Notes under the pieces: model-generated
What the model was told of the DNA's origin: nothing
The model's database searches: none
What the model saw: only the letters and a program-made list of their open reading frames with translations
Assembly (NCBI RefSeq): GCF_010501075.1
Contig: NZ_QVMN01000007.1
Location: 228,879 to 292,878, forward strand
Direction of reading: 5' to 3'
DNA length: 64,000 bases
Origin: Dysgonomonas sp. 25
GTDB lineage: Bacteria; Bacteroidota; Bacteroidia; Bacteroidales; Dysgonomonadaceae
Part shown: positions 14,783-24,242 of the stretch, piece by piece
How positions within the stretch are numbered: the stretch's first letter is position 1
Layout: every line of letters starts with the position of its first letter
Made by a program: the position numbers and the translations under genes

Positions 14783-17700
14783 ATGCAAAAACTAAAATCA
14801 AAAATCTGGATGAAATTCAGCCTATTGTTAGGATGCTTGTTTCTCTTTACAAGCATGCAAGCTCAGCTGAATGTTAAGGGGAAAATTGTCGACGGTGACA
14901 ATGAACCTCTGATTGGCGCTAGTGTTTCCGAAAAGGGGACCTCTAATGCGGTAATGACCGATATCGACGGCAACTATCAAATTTCGGCTACCAACAATGC
15001 TACCTTAGTATTCTCTTACGTAGGCTACACAACCAAAGAAGTAGCTGTGAACGGAAGGACAACTATAAATATGACATTGAGTGCCAAAGAAGATATCTTA
15101 GACGAAGTCATCGTTGTAGGATATGGTACACAAAAGAAAACGTCGCTGACGGCGGCAGTATCGCAAATCGACGGGAAAGACATCCTTACCACTCCTTCGA
15201 CCAACATTTCCAGCGTATTAGGCGGACGCCTTCCGGGCGTATCATCGCGGCAGGAATCGGGACAGCCGGGGATGGATAATGCAGCCCTCTACATTCGTGG
15301 TTCGCGTATCGGAGCCACCTACATCGTCGATGGCATCCCGCGTGCAATCAACGACATCAACCCGAACGACGTTGCTACCGTTTCGGTATTGAAGGATGCA
15401 TCTTCAGCAGCCGTATATGGTTTGGGTAGTGCCGGAGGGGTAATCATCATCACCACCAAATCAGGGAAAAAAGGAGAATCGAAAATAACCTACGACGGCT
15501 CATTCGGTATCTCGAAGAATGCTAATTTCCCTAAATTCCTCAATGGACCCGAATATGCTTACTACTACAACAGGGGATTGGAATTAGACGGCGGACAGGC
15601 AATTTTCACCCAACAGCACATCGATATGATGACCAATGGCGACGACTCCGACGGATGGGCGAACACCAACTGGATAAACAAAGTTTTCGGCACAGGCCAT
15701 AATCAGCAACATAATATAACCCTGACAGGCGGTGCAGAAAAATTCAACTACTACGCATCGTTAGGTTATATGGATCAACAAGGTAACATCGACCGTTTTT
15801 CGTACAAAAGATACAATCTGCGTGCTAAGGTCGATGCAGAAGTGGCTAAAAACCTGAAAATGACAGTCAATGTTTCGGGTATCAGAGGTGACCGCAATTC
15901 CCCGGCATTTGCCGCAGGAGGAAACTCCGGCAGCGGAGGAGACGACCACTGGATGTCGATTGCCCGACAGACAATCGCCAGCATGCCTTTCATTCCGGTG
16001 CAATACAACGGTTTGTACACGGCCTCGGGTAACACATTGGCACAGCCAAACAGCCCGATTGCAGCCATCAATGAATCGGGTAAATACAAAAACAATACGA
16101 TGAAAATACAGACCAACGTTTCGTTGGAATGGAATGTGCCTTGGCTGAAAGGTCTAAGTGCAAAGGTGAACGGTACGTATGACTATTCGAACGAGACAGC
16201 TAAAAACCTGTCTACTCCTTACAAAGTGATGTTGGTTAAGCTGCCGAGTAGTACCCTGCCGAACCTGCAATATAGCGAACAGAACGACCCGCGTGCCGCC
16301 CGCAGTATCACGCTGACCGAAGCGCATGGCCGTAATAATTTCTTAGTGGGACAAGCAAGCCTGAACTACGAAACCAAAATCAACAAAGACCACAGCATCA
16401 AAGCAATGATATTGGGCGAGGTACAGGAAAACAAATGGAACAACCTCCAGGCATCGGCCAAAAACCTCGACTTCCCCGAACTTCCCGAGTTGAGCAACGG
16501 TGTACCGGCCGATCAGCCGATTGCAGGGGCAAGCACACACTGGCGCAAAGCAGGATTTGTATACCGTATCAATTACGATTATGCAAGTAAATATATACTG
16601 GAACTATCGGGACGTTACGACGGATCGTATAAATTCTCGGGTAACCGCTCGAATAAGCGCTGGGCATTCTTCCCTTCGGCATCCGTGGGATGGAGAATCT
16701 CGGAAGAAGACTTTATGAAAGACTTCGAATTCATCGACAACCTCAAGTTGCGTGCAGCTGCAGGCCGGTTGGGAACCGATGGTGTTCCGGCATATTCTTA
16801 CCTCAGCCAGTATAGATATGGCAATCCTATATTATTGAACGGAAACCAAGTGAATACAATGTATCAGAATGTGGTGGCCAATATAGACCTGACATGGGAT
16901 TACACCCGCTCGACAAATATAGGGTTCGATGCCACACTCTGGGGTGGACTGTTGGGCGTAGAATTCGATGTATTCTATAACTATCGTTACAAAATGTTAG
17001 CAGCAAACAATGCCAATATTTCACCATCAATGGGCGGATACTACAAAACATACGCAAATAATGACAGACAAGACTCGAAAGGGGTTGAGATTATCCTTAC
17101 TCACCAGAACAAATATGAGGTAGATGGCAAAACGCTGAATTACGGTGCCAAATTCAATATGGGATGGGCTAAAACCCGCTGGCTGAGATATGGTGAATCA
17201 ACCGATCTTCCGGACTATCAACGTACACCGGGAACGGCTGCCGGAAGCCTCAAAATATACAAAGCCGACGGCTTGTATAAGAGCGAAGAAGACATCGACA
17301 ACTCTCCTTGGCGCGGAAATACCCGTCCGAGAGTGGGTGATGTGAAATATGTAGACGTAAACGGCGACGGTGTCATCGATGAGCAAGACCGCGGATATTT
17401 CGGCAAATCGAATATCCCTGAAATCACAGGTGGTTTAACATTATATGCCGACTGGAACGGTTTCGACATAAATGTATTCTTCCAGGGAGCAACTAAATGC
17501 GAGGCTTCGCTCACAGGCGTATATTTCAACGGGCACGACGACACCAGTGTTTTCACCCGCCTGTTCAAAGATGCAGGAAACTCGCCTCGTTATCTGGCTA
17601 AAGGCGCATGGAGCCCCGAAAACCCGAACGGAAAATATCCTCGTCTGTCGGTAAATACACCGACCAACGCCAATGGTTATGCTTCGACATTCTGGATGAG

Positions 17701-17926
17701 AAACGGCGAATATCTGCGTCTCAAATCTATGCAGATAGGCTACACATTGCCTAAGCAGCTTATCAGAAAAGCGGGAATAGACAATGTACGGTTCTATGTA
17801 GAAGGCTCCAACCTGCTGACATGGTCGCATCTGCCGAAAGGTATCGACCCTGAAATGCCGGCTGTAACAAATGGTTATTATCCTCAACAACGAGTATTTA
17901 TGACAGGTCTTAGTGTTACATTCTAA
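14783..17926 (+). CDS. SusC-like TonB-dependent outer-membrane transporter
   Basis: A 1047-aa outer-membrane protein importing oligosaccharides with energy from TonB. After the signal peptide (cleavage near SMQAQ, residue 28) comes a carboxypeptidase-regulatory-like domain (about 29-105, LNVKGKIVDGDNEPLIGASV), the TonB box region DEVIVVGYGTQKK, a plug domain (about 115-230, with ALYIRGSR and TVSVLKDASSAAVYG) and the 22-strand barrel ending in the aromatic RVFMTGLSVTF. Length is normal for SusC. It is followed at once by its SusD partner, which caps the barrel. It defines this region as a polysaccharide utilisation locus. Confidence 0.96.
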   Translation: MQKLKSKIWMKFSLLLGCLFLFTSMQAQLNVKGKIVDGDNEPLIGASVSEKGTSNAVMTDIDGNYQISATNNATLVFSYVGYTTKEVAVNGRTTINMTLSAKEDILDEVIVVGYGTQKKTSLTAAVSQIDGKDILTTPSTNISSVLGGRLPGVSSRQESGQPGMDNAALYIRGSRIGATYIVDGIPRAINDINPNDVATVSVLKDASSAAVYGLGSAGGVIIITTKSGKKGESKITYDGSFGISKNANFPKFLNGPEYAYYYNRGLELDGGQAIFTQQHIDMMTNGDDSDGWANTNWINKVFGTGHNQQHNITLTGGAEKFNYYASLGYMDQQGNIDRFSYKRYNLRAKVDAEVAKNLKMTVNVSGIRGDRNSPAFAAGGNSGSGGDDHWMSIARQTIASMPFIPVQYNGLYTASGNTLAQPNSPIAAINESGKYKNNTMKIQTNVSLEWNVPWLKGLSAKVNGTYDYSNETAKNLSTPYKVMLVKLPSSTLPNLQYSEQNDPRAARSITLTEAHGRNNFLVGQASLNYETKINKDHSIKAMILGEVQENKWNNLQASAKNLDFPELPELSNGVPADQPIAGASTHWRKAGFVYRINYDYASKYILELSGRYDGSYKFSGNRSNKRWAFFPSASVGWRISEEDFMKDFEFIDNLKLRAAAGRLGTDGVPAYSYLSQYRYGNPILLNGNQVNTMYQNVVANIDLTWDYTRSTNIGFDATLWGGLLGVEFDVFYNYRYKMLAANNANISPSMGGYYKTYANNDRQDSKGVEIILTHQNKYEVDGKTLNYGAKFNMGWAKTRWLRYGESTDLPDYQRTPGTAAGSLKIYKADGLYKSEEDIDNSPWRGNTRPRVGDVKYVDVNGDGVIDEQDRGYFGKSNIPEITGGLTLYADWNGFDINVFFQGATKCEASLTGVYFNGHDDTSVFTRLFKDAGNSPRYLAKGAWSPENPNGKYPRLSVNTPTNANGYASTFWMRNGEYLRLKSMQIGYTLPKQLIRKAGIDNVRFYVEGSNLLTWSHLPKGIDPEMPAVTNGYYPQQRVFMTGLSVTF

Positions 17927-17939
17927 AAAAGAACGAACA

Positions 17940-19616
17940 ATGAAATACAATATACGAAAAACAGTAATCGGAATAACATTGGCTTGTACCATGTTAGCTT
18001 CGAGTGGATGTAATGAATTTTTGAACGACACCATGCCTACCGACAAGGTATCGGACAAAGTGCTGTGGAGTAAACCCGAATATGCCAAATTGGCGCTGAA
18101 CAACTGTTATCACTATATCCGCATCTATGGCGTATACGACAACGACGGAACAGGACAATCACGCATCGGACTAACCGAAGGTGCTACCGAAACCTTGAAA
18201 TACGGCTCATTGACGCGCATGCCGCACATGTCTTTTGCCAACGAACTGGCATTCGGGCAGGCAGCAGCCGATTATACAACAGCCGAAAGCTTCCTCGGCG
18301 GATGGGGCAGTTACTATAACCGCATTATGGCTGTCAACCGGACTTATGCAGATTTCAAAAAATATGCAAGTTTCGATCAGGCCACTCAGGATCTGATAGA
18401 AGCCGAAATACGCTATTTCCGCGGATACTTATATTTCGAACTTATCAAACGCTTCAAGACTGTTGTGTTGCGCGACGAAAATCTGGATGCTGTAGGCCCT
18501 AATGCACCATTAATGACCGAGGCCGAAGGATGGGAATTTGTCTATCAAGACTTACTGTTTGCAGCACAAACACTTCCCGTAGACCGCACAGGCGAAGATG
18601 CCGGACGATTGAACAAAGCTGCTGCTTACGGTATGCTGTCGCGCGCCATGCTATACGCCGAGCGCTGGCAAGATGCACGCGATGCTGCCAAGGAAGTTAT
18701 CGACCTGAATAAATACGACTTGAATCCGGTATTTAAAGATGCTTTCAAATCGAAAAACATCGAATCGATACTTGAATTCAACTACCAATTGGCAGGACCT
18801 AACCATTTGTTCGACGACATATTCGCACCGAAAGGCGACGCTGGTGTAGTACGCGGCGGAATGGGCGTTCCGACACAGGAAATGGTGGAATCGTTCGAAC
18901 TGGCAACAGGCGGATTCGCTAACTGGACACCTTGGCATGCCACATCGGGCACGACTGTCGATCCTCCGTATGCAAGCCTCGAACCACGTTTCCATGCTAC
19001 TATCCTCTACAACGGGGCTACATGGAAAGGTCGTACAATAGAACCGTTTATCGGTGGACGCGACGGATGGTGCTCGTATAAAGACGACCCCGATCCTCAA
19101 GGACGTACAACGACAGGTTATTATCTGAGAAAGATGCTCGACGAAGGACACGATTTATCCGTAAACTACTATAGCACACAACCATATATCGCTATCCGCT
19201 ACGCAGAAATATTGCTCAACTATGCCGAAGCTTGTTACCACAACAATCAAGGGACAGACATATCGGAAGCAAACTGGGCTGTGAAAGAAATCAGAGATCG
19301 CGTAAGCTTGCCATATACCAACAAAACTGGTACAGCGCTGATGGATGCCATCCGTCAAGAACGTAAAGTGGAATTGGCTTACGAGGGACACCTCTATTGG
19401 GATATGCGCCGCTGGCGATTGGCTCATACAGCTTACAGCAACATGCGTGTGCATGGGTTGAAGATAGAAAATGTAAGTGCCGGAGTATTCCGCTACAGCT
19501 ATGTGGATTGCGACAAGCAAGACCGCCAATTCCCTGAAAAGCTATACCGGATTCCTCTTCCGCTGGGCGAATTACAAAATAACAATATGGTTGAACAATT
19601 CCCTGAATGGAGATAA
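17940..19616 (+). CDS. SusD/RagB-like glycan-binding lipoprotein
   Basis: A 558-aa outer-membrane lipoprotein that lids the SusC transporter and binds glycan. The start is set at ATG 17940 (MKYNIRK), which gives a clean lipoprotein signal with Cys24 (LASSGCNEF); an upstream in-frame start at 17913 lies inside the susC end and is less likely. Typical SusD features: RYFRGYLYFELIKRF (TPR-like helix), the RLNKAAAYGMLSRAMLYAERW helix, and the C-terminal IRYAEILLNYAEACY, IRQERKVELAYEGHLYWDMRRW and PLPLGELQNN segments. It starts 13 bases after susC. Confidence 0.96.
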   Translation: MKYNIRKTVIGITLACTMLASSGCNEFLNDTMPTDKVSDKVLWSKPEYAKLALNNCYHYIRIYGVYDNDGTGQSRIGLTEGATETLKYGSLTRMPHMSFANELAFGQAAADYTTAESFLGGWGSYYNRIMAVNRTYADFKKYASFDQATQDLIEAEIRYFRGYLYFELIKRFKTVVLRDENLDAVGPNAPLMTEAEGWEFVYQDLLFAAQTLPVDRTGEDAGRLNKAAAYGMLSRAMLYAERWQDARDAAKEVIDLNKYDLNPVFKDAFKSKNIESILEFNYQLAGPNHLFDDIFAPKGDAGVVRGGMGVPTQEMVESFELATGGFANWTPWHATSGTTVDPPYASLEPRFHATILYNGATWKGRTIEPFIGGRDGWCSYKDDPDPQGRTTTGYYLRKMLDEGHDLSVNYYSTQPYIAIRYAEILLNYAEACYHNNQGTDISEANWAVKEIRDRVSLPYTNKTGTALMDAIRQERKVELAYEGHLYWDMRRWRLAHTAYSNMRVHGLKIENVSAGVFRYSYVDCDKQDRQFPEKLYRIPLPLGELQNNNMVEQFPEWR

Positions 19617-19637
19617 TAAACTGTAACACACGAAGAT

Positions 19638-21356
19638 ATGAAAAAGAAATTCTTATACATAATAGCCGGGCTATCAGTCGTACTCTTTGGCTGCGAAAGC
19701 CCCGATGATATTGCTCCTGAAACTACTTCGAAAGTTATATCGAGCGTTTCGGCAACCTTTGTCGAAGGCGATTACAGCTACGATAAAAATCCGAATAGTA
19801 TTTTCACCTACCTCATTACCAATGAGAATGAAAGCGACTTCAAAATCGAAATCCCCTGGTTCTATCCTGAGGAGACGAACAATCAACCCGACATCACCAA
19901 GATGCAGGTGCGGGCTAAGTTGGCTAACAACTGCTACATCAGCCCCGAGCTCGGTGTGTTGGATCTGAGCCAGGTAAATACTTTTACGCTGACCGATTAC
20001 AATGGTGGCAAGCGCCAGATAACCATCACAGGCGAAGTGTACAAGTTGAGAGGTTGCACGGTAGACGAGTTGACTGTAACGGATAATCTCACCGGAGAAA
20101 TAATCTCGGGTATTATCGACGAAGCCCGCAACCAGATATCGATTATTTCGACAGATGCGCTGACGGACGTGAATATCACGTACGAGTTGTATCCGCATGC
20201 CACGGCAACGATTACAGGAGGCAGCTTCAACAACGTCGACCTATCCACGTCGCCTCAGATGACGGTGACTGCCCACAACGGTGTCGACACCAAAACATAT
20301 ACCATTGTGAAAGACATCCCTAACAAGGTGACGAAAGGTATACGCGAAGGTAGTGCGAAGCTCTTATTTGCCAAACAGCTGAATGCCGATCTGGGTATCA
20401 CTACGGCGAATGTTACGGGAGGTATTGCCGCGACGAAGGATTATGTTGTTATCAATACACGTAACGAAGCAAGTGTTTACATTCATGCCAAGACGGGTGC
20501 TAAGATAGGAGCAGTCAACTTAGGTGCTATAACCGGCAACCTGACGAACTTCTACAACACAGCCGATTCGAAAGGTAATATCTTGATAAATAACCTTTCT
20601 CCGGGTGGAGGAACGTTCAAAATCTACAAGCTTACATCCGTAACGGGAACACCACAATTGTTCATCGACTGGACAGGTTCGGGTGCCACAGCGATAGGAC
20701 GCAAAGTGTCTGTACAAGGGAACATCGATGGCAATGCCATTATCACGGCACCTATACATGATGCGAGCGTTACCAAATTTGCGCGCTGGACTGTCGTGGG
20801 CGGAGTATTGACGTCGCACACACCTGATATCGTAACCGTTTCGGGATGGAGCCGTACAAGCCCTGACAATATCGACGTGGTATATACTTCCGATACGAAC
20901 GTAAATGCCGACTATTTCCTTATCGGATATTCCAACAACCGCCTGACGCGTATCGACGGAACTACGAATACCGTGAAAGCACAGTTGGACGTACTTGATA
21001 CGAATTACATCACCAACGCTGTCGATTTCACCATGTTCAACAACAACGAATATGTCGCATACGGACAATTCAACAGTTTCACATGGGGACAAGCCGACCA
21101 GGCATGGGTTATCAATGCCGAATCCGGATTCTCCGGCAATCCGGGTGCTTCGGGCACAACAGGAAACTGTTCGGGTGCCATCTGGGGAGCACCGAAAGGG
21201 ACTTACGGCCCGAATGCCATAGGTGGTGTACAAAACGGTAATGGTAGCGGAGACGTAGCATTACGCGTATCAGACGACGGATACTACATGTACATGTACT
21301 TTATGATTACAAACGGTTATGTTGTAGGAGTACAATTCGACTGTATCGATATGTAA
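19638..21356 (+). CDS. Surface glycan-binding lipoprotein of the SusE position
   Basis: A 572-aa lipoprotein (Cys19 in VVLFGCESP) encoded 21 bases after susD, the usual place of an auxiliary surface glycan-binding protein. Residues about 25-230 form beta-sandwich domains with a Bacteroidota pattern (VDELTVTDNLTGEIISGIIDEARNQISI). The C-terminal two thirds look like a propeller-type repeat region with Gly- and Asn-rich turns. It resembles proteins annotated with DUF5018 or DUF4623, but I cannot fix the family by eye. The job is probably glycan capture at the cell surface. A terminator follows, separating susCD and this gene from the hydrolases. Confidence 0.72.
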   Translation: MKKKFLYIIAGLSVVLFGCESPDDIAPETTSKVISSVSATFVEGDYSYDKNPNSIFTYLITNENESDFKIEIPWFYPEETNNQPDITKMQVRAKLANNCYISPELGVLDLSQVNTFTLTDYNGGKRQITITGEVYKLRGCTVDELTVTDNLTGEIISGIIDEARNQISIISTDALTDVNITYELYPHATATITGGSFNNVDLSTSPQMTVTAHNGVDTKTYTIVKDIPNKVTKGIREGSAKLLFAKQLNADLGITTANVTGGIAATKDYVVINTRNEASVYIHAKTGAKIGAVNLGAITGNLTNFYNTADSKGNILINNLSPGGGTFKIYKLTSVTGTPQLFIDWTGSGATAIGRKVSVQGNIDGNAIITAPIHDASVTKFARWTVVGGVLTSHTPDIVTVSGWSRTSPDNIDVVYTSDTNVNADYFLIGYSNNRLTRIDGTTNTVKAQLDVLDTNYITNAVDFTMFNNNEYVAYGQFNSFTWGQADQAWVINAESGFSGNPGASGTTGNCSGAIWGAPKGTYGPNAIGGVQNGNGSGDVALRVSDDGYYMYMYFMITNGYVVGVQFDCIDM

Positions 21357-21372
21357 TACTTTTTCTGTGAAA

Positions 21373-21410
21373 AAGAATGGGGAGATGAACGGATTCTCCC
21401 CGTTCTTCTT
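21373..21410 (+). terminator. Terminator-like hairpin after the surface lipoprotein gene
   Basis: AAGAATGGGGAGA (21373-21385) pairs with TTCTCCCCGTTCTT (21394-21407) through one G-U pair, and TCTTTAAA follows. It lies 17 bases after the stop and probably lowers read-through into the hydrolase genes, a common arrangement in Sus-type loci. Confidence 0.6.
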
Positions 21411-21461
21411 TAAATTGTACCCAATAATGGGTTATCACTTCTCAAAAAAAACGGAACAAAC

Positions 21462-22829
21462 ATGAAAAAGATTTTTTCTATCCTCCTCTTAGTATTTGTG
21501 ACAACAATCATCTTTGCCTGCTCGTCTTCCGACGACGATACGCCGCCGTGGAGATGGCCCGACGACGAGGAAGAAACCGATGCAAAGCCCCGCTATGTAT
21601 GGATAGACGCGGCAGCCAATTTCCCCGATTATGCCGACAACAAAAATAAAATCCGCGAAGATCTGGCAAAAGTCAAAGAAGTAGGATTCACCGATATTGT
21701 TGTAGATGTTCGCCCGACAACAGGCGATGTGCTGTTCAACACCTCCGCTTGCGATCAGGTACGAAGGGTTGCCTATTGGGATGGCCCTACCTACAAACTC
21801 TACGACCGCACGGCGACATGGGATTACCTGCAAGCCTTTATCGATGCCGGTCACGAAGTAGGACTGAAAGTACATGCCGGCATCAATACCTTTGTCGGAG
21901 GCAATACCTATGCCTATGGTCTGGGCGAAGACGGAATATTATTCCGCGATGCATCCAAGAAAAACTGGGCAACTTCGCTCAACACTACTACGGGCATCAA
22001 AAATACGATGGACATTACTGACGGTTCGTACCGGACAAAATTCTTTAACCCTGTGAATCAGGATGTGCAGAACTATTTGCTGACAATCATCGGCGATTTG
22101 GCTACTTACGACCTCGACGGAATATTCCTCGACCGTTGCCGCTACGACGAGCTGGAAAGCGATTTCTCGGATTATACCAAAAGTAAATTCGAAGCCTATA
22201 TCGGTCAAACAATCAGCAACTTCCCCGGCGATGTAGTCGCACCCGGAACGGCTGTTTATCCTTTACCGGCTACCCTACCCATCCATTTCAAGAAATGGCT
22301 CGAATTCCGCGCGAAAGTGATACACGATTTTGTCGAAAAAGCCCGTGCCAAAGTGAAATCCGTGAATGGCGATATTCAGTTCGGCGTATATGTAGGCGGC
22401 TGGTATTCGACCTATTACGGTGTCGGTGTCAACTGGGCAAGCCCCAAATACAACACCGCACAATACCACTCGCAATGGGCTTCGGCCGATTACAACAAAT
22501 ACGGCTATGCCGACCATCTCGATTTCTTATTGTTGGGGGCATATGCTTCTGCCGACAAGATATACGGAACGGGTGAATGGACAGTGGAAGGATTCTGCAA
22601 ACAAGCGGATGCCAAAATTCTGGGCGATACCAAGTTTGCCGGAGGCCCCGATGTGGGCAACTGGAATGTCCCTGCCGGAACAAACGTACATACATCTGTG
22701 ACCAATTCGATAGATGCAGCCTATCACGCAGGAAACGGTTACTTCCTTTTCGACCTGATTCATGTGAAGAAGTCCGATTTCTGGAACGACCTGAAACAGG
22801 GATTCGACAAATTAGAACCTAAAAAATAA
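21462..22829 (+). CDS. GHL10-type family 10 glycosylhydrolase-like lipoprotein (copy 1)
   Basis: A 455-aa lipoprotein (Cys20 in IIFACSSSDDD, followed by acidic residues, as in surface-exposed Bacteroidota lipoproteins). The mature part is a TIM barrel of the GHL10 (PF02638, old DUF187) type: YVWIDAAANFPDY opens the barrel, then EVGFTDIVVDVRPTTGDVLF, GLKVHAGINTF, the signature LDGIFLDRCRYDE (strand end with Asp-Arg and Arg-Tyr-Asp), and VNGDIQFGVYVGGWYSTYY. Known relatives cleave amino-sugar-containing polymers, but specificity varies. A homologous gene follows after 22 bases, so this is a tandem duplication. Confidence 0.85.
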   Translation: MKKIFSILLLVFVTTIIFACSSSDDDTPPWRWPDDEEETDAKPRYVWIDAAANFPDYADNKNKIREDLAKVKEVGFTDIVVDVRPTTGDVLFNTSACDQVRRVAYWDGPTYKLYDRTATWDYLQAFIDAGHEVGLKVHAGINTFVGGNTYAYGLGEDGILFRDASKKNWATSLNTTTGIKNTMDITDGSYRTKFFNPVNQDVQNYLLTIIGDLATYDLDGIFLDRCRYDELESDFSDYTKSKFEAYIGQTISNFPGDVVAPGTAVYPLPATLPIHFKKWLEFRAKVIHDFVEKARAKVKSVNGDIQFGVYVGGWYSTYYGVGVNWASPKYNTAQYHSQWASADYNKYGYADHLDFLLLGAYASADKIYGTGEWTVEGFCKQADAKILGDTKFAGGPDVGNWNVPAGTNVHTSVTNSIDAAYHAGNGYFLFDLIHVKKSDFWNDLKQGFDKLEPKK

Positions 22830-22851
22830 TCATAAAATCGACAATAATATA

Positions 22852-24171
22852 ATGAAAAAAATATTTTTACTCCTCGCACTCGTACCACTCCTTTTTGCTT
22901 CGTGCGACCAAAAAGAAGAAAAAACGCATGGCAAAGAAGCCCTGATGTGGTTCGATGCCACAGCCAATTTCGAACGCTTTGGCAATCCCGATTCTATCGA
23001 CTATTACCTCGAGAAAGTACATTCTCTCGGCTTCACGCATGCAGTGGTAGACATTCGTCCCATATCGGGCGAAGTATTGTACGACAGCAAAATAGTGCCG
23101 CAGATGCTCGAATACAAAGGATTCACGAGAGATAAAAATTTCGATTTTCTGCAACATTTTATCGACAAGGCACATAGTCTGGGAATGGAAGTACACGCAT
23201 CGCTGAATACTTTTGTTGCCGGTCACAATTATGTAGACAGAGGTTTGATTTACGACGGACATCCCGAATGGGCAACAATGGTATATACGCCCGAAAAAGG
23301 AATCGTATCCATCACCACACAAAAGCATAAATATTCGGCGATGGTGAATCCTATCGATCAGGACTTTCAGCAACATATCCTCAGCGTATTCAAAGAAGTT
23401 GTGGCCAAATATCCGAAATTGGACGGATTGATTCTCGACCGCGTACGTTACGACGGCATTATGGCTGACTTCTCCGAGATGTCGAAGAAAGCATTCGAAG
23501 AATATGCAGGCGTGGAAGTGAAACGCTTCCCCGAAGACATCTACGAATGGGCAAAAGGCGAAGATGGCAAATATACCCGTAAGGATGGCGTGCACTTCAA
23601 AAAATGGATTGAATGGCGTGCTAAAACGATTTACGACTTTATGGCATTAGCCCGCAAAGAAGTGAAATCCGTCAACCCGGATATATCCTTCGGGACGTAC
23701 ACAGGTGCCTGGTATCCATCCTATTACGAAGCAGGCGTCAACTGGGCAAGCAACACCTATGATCCGAGCAAAGATTTCGACTGGGCTACACCGGAATACA
23801 AGAACTTCGGATATGCCGAATTGTTAGACCTTTATACGACAGGTAACTATTACACCGACATCACTATCGCCGACCGTCGCGCCAATCCGAACAGCGTATG
23901 GAACGAAACGGACAGCGAAGCGCAAAGCGGCGACTGGTACTGTGTAGAAGGTTCGTGCGAGAAAATACGCGGAATCTTAGGCAATAAGACATTCAGCGGA
24001 GGAATATTGGTTGACCAGTTCTACAATAAGCCGGAAGATCTCACTCGCTCCATCGAAATGGATTTGGCGAAATCCGACGGAGTAATGGTATTCGACATCG
24101 TGCATATTATCGAGAAAAACCTTTGGAAAGAGGTGGAAACCGGTATGCGCAACGGTGGCATGATAGAATAA
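22852..24171 (+). CDS. GHL10-type family 10 glycosylhydrolase-like lipoprotein (copy 2)
   Basis: A 439-aa lipoprotein (Cys18 in LLFASCDQ). It aligns along its length with the preceding protein: LMWFDATANFERFG, LGFTHAVVDIRPISGEVLYDS, LGMEVHASLNTFVAG, LDGLILDRVRYDG, VNPDISFGTYTGAWYPSYY. The two have diverged enough to act on different linkages or chain positions. An insert around 330-375 (DLYTTGNYYTDITIADRRANPN) is specific to this copy. The signature DRxRYDG is intact. It is the third gene in a row for an enzyme or binding protein at the cell surface. A dispersed repeat follows the stop. Confidence 0.85.
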   Translation: MKKIFLLLALVPLLFASCDQKEEKTHGKEALMWFDATANFERFGNPDSIDYYLEKVHSLGFTHAVVDIRPISGEVLYDSKIVPQMLEYKGFTRDKNFDFLQHFIDKAHSLGMEVHASLNTFVAGHNYVDRGLIYDGHPEWATMVYTPEKGIVSITTQKHKYSAMVNPIDQDFQQHILSVFKEVVAKYPKLDGLILDRVRYDGIMADFSEMSKKAFEEYAGVEVKRFPEDIYEWAKGEDGKYTRKDGVHFKKWIEWRAKTIYDFMALARKEVKSVNPDISFGTYTGAWYPSYYEAGVNWASNTYDPSKDFDWATPEYKNFGYAELLDLYTTGNYYTDITIADRRANPNSVWNETDSEAQSGDWYCVEGSCEKIRGILGNKTFSGGILVDQFYNKPEDLTRSIEMDLAKSDGVMVFDIVHIIEKNLWKEVETGMRNGGMIE

Positions 24172-24174
24172 TAT

Positions 24175-24217
24175 TCAGTTACAAGTTACTTCGCCCGTTG
24201 GGCAGTTACAAGTTACA
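24175..24217. repeat. Dispersed 42-bp intergenic repeat, copy A
   Basis: The unit is AGTTACAAGTTACTTCG, then CCC..GGG, then CAGTTACAAGTTAC. The middle CGCCCGTTGGGCAG can form a small stem-loop between two direct GTTACAAGTTAC words. Similar units lie at 28402-28443 and 55527-55568, always between genes. Confidence 0.75.
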
Positions 24218-24242
24218 AAGTAACTAATTAAAACAAAAGACG

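Noticed and set aside
17913-17939. Upstream start of the SusD gene
   Set aside because: It overlaps the susC end and puts a charged stretch before the lipoprotein signal; ATG 17940 gives a normal signal peptide.
20520-21233. 237-codon frame antisense to the surface lipoprotein gene
   Set aside because: Cys- and Arg-rich translation with no domain, fully inside a supported gene.
22867-23595. 242-codon frame antisense to the second GHL10 gene
   Set aside because: Shadow of a gene with an intact family signature; no start signal.
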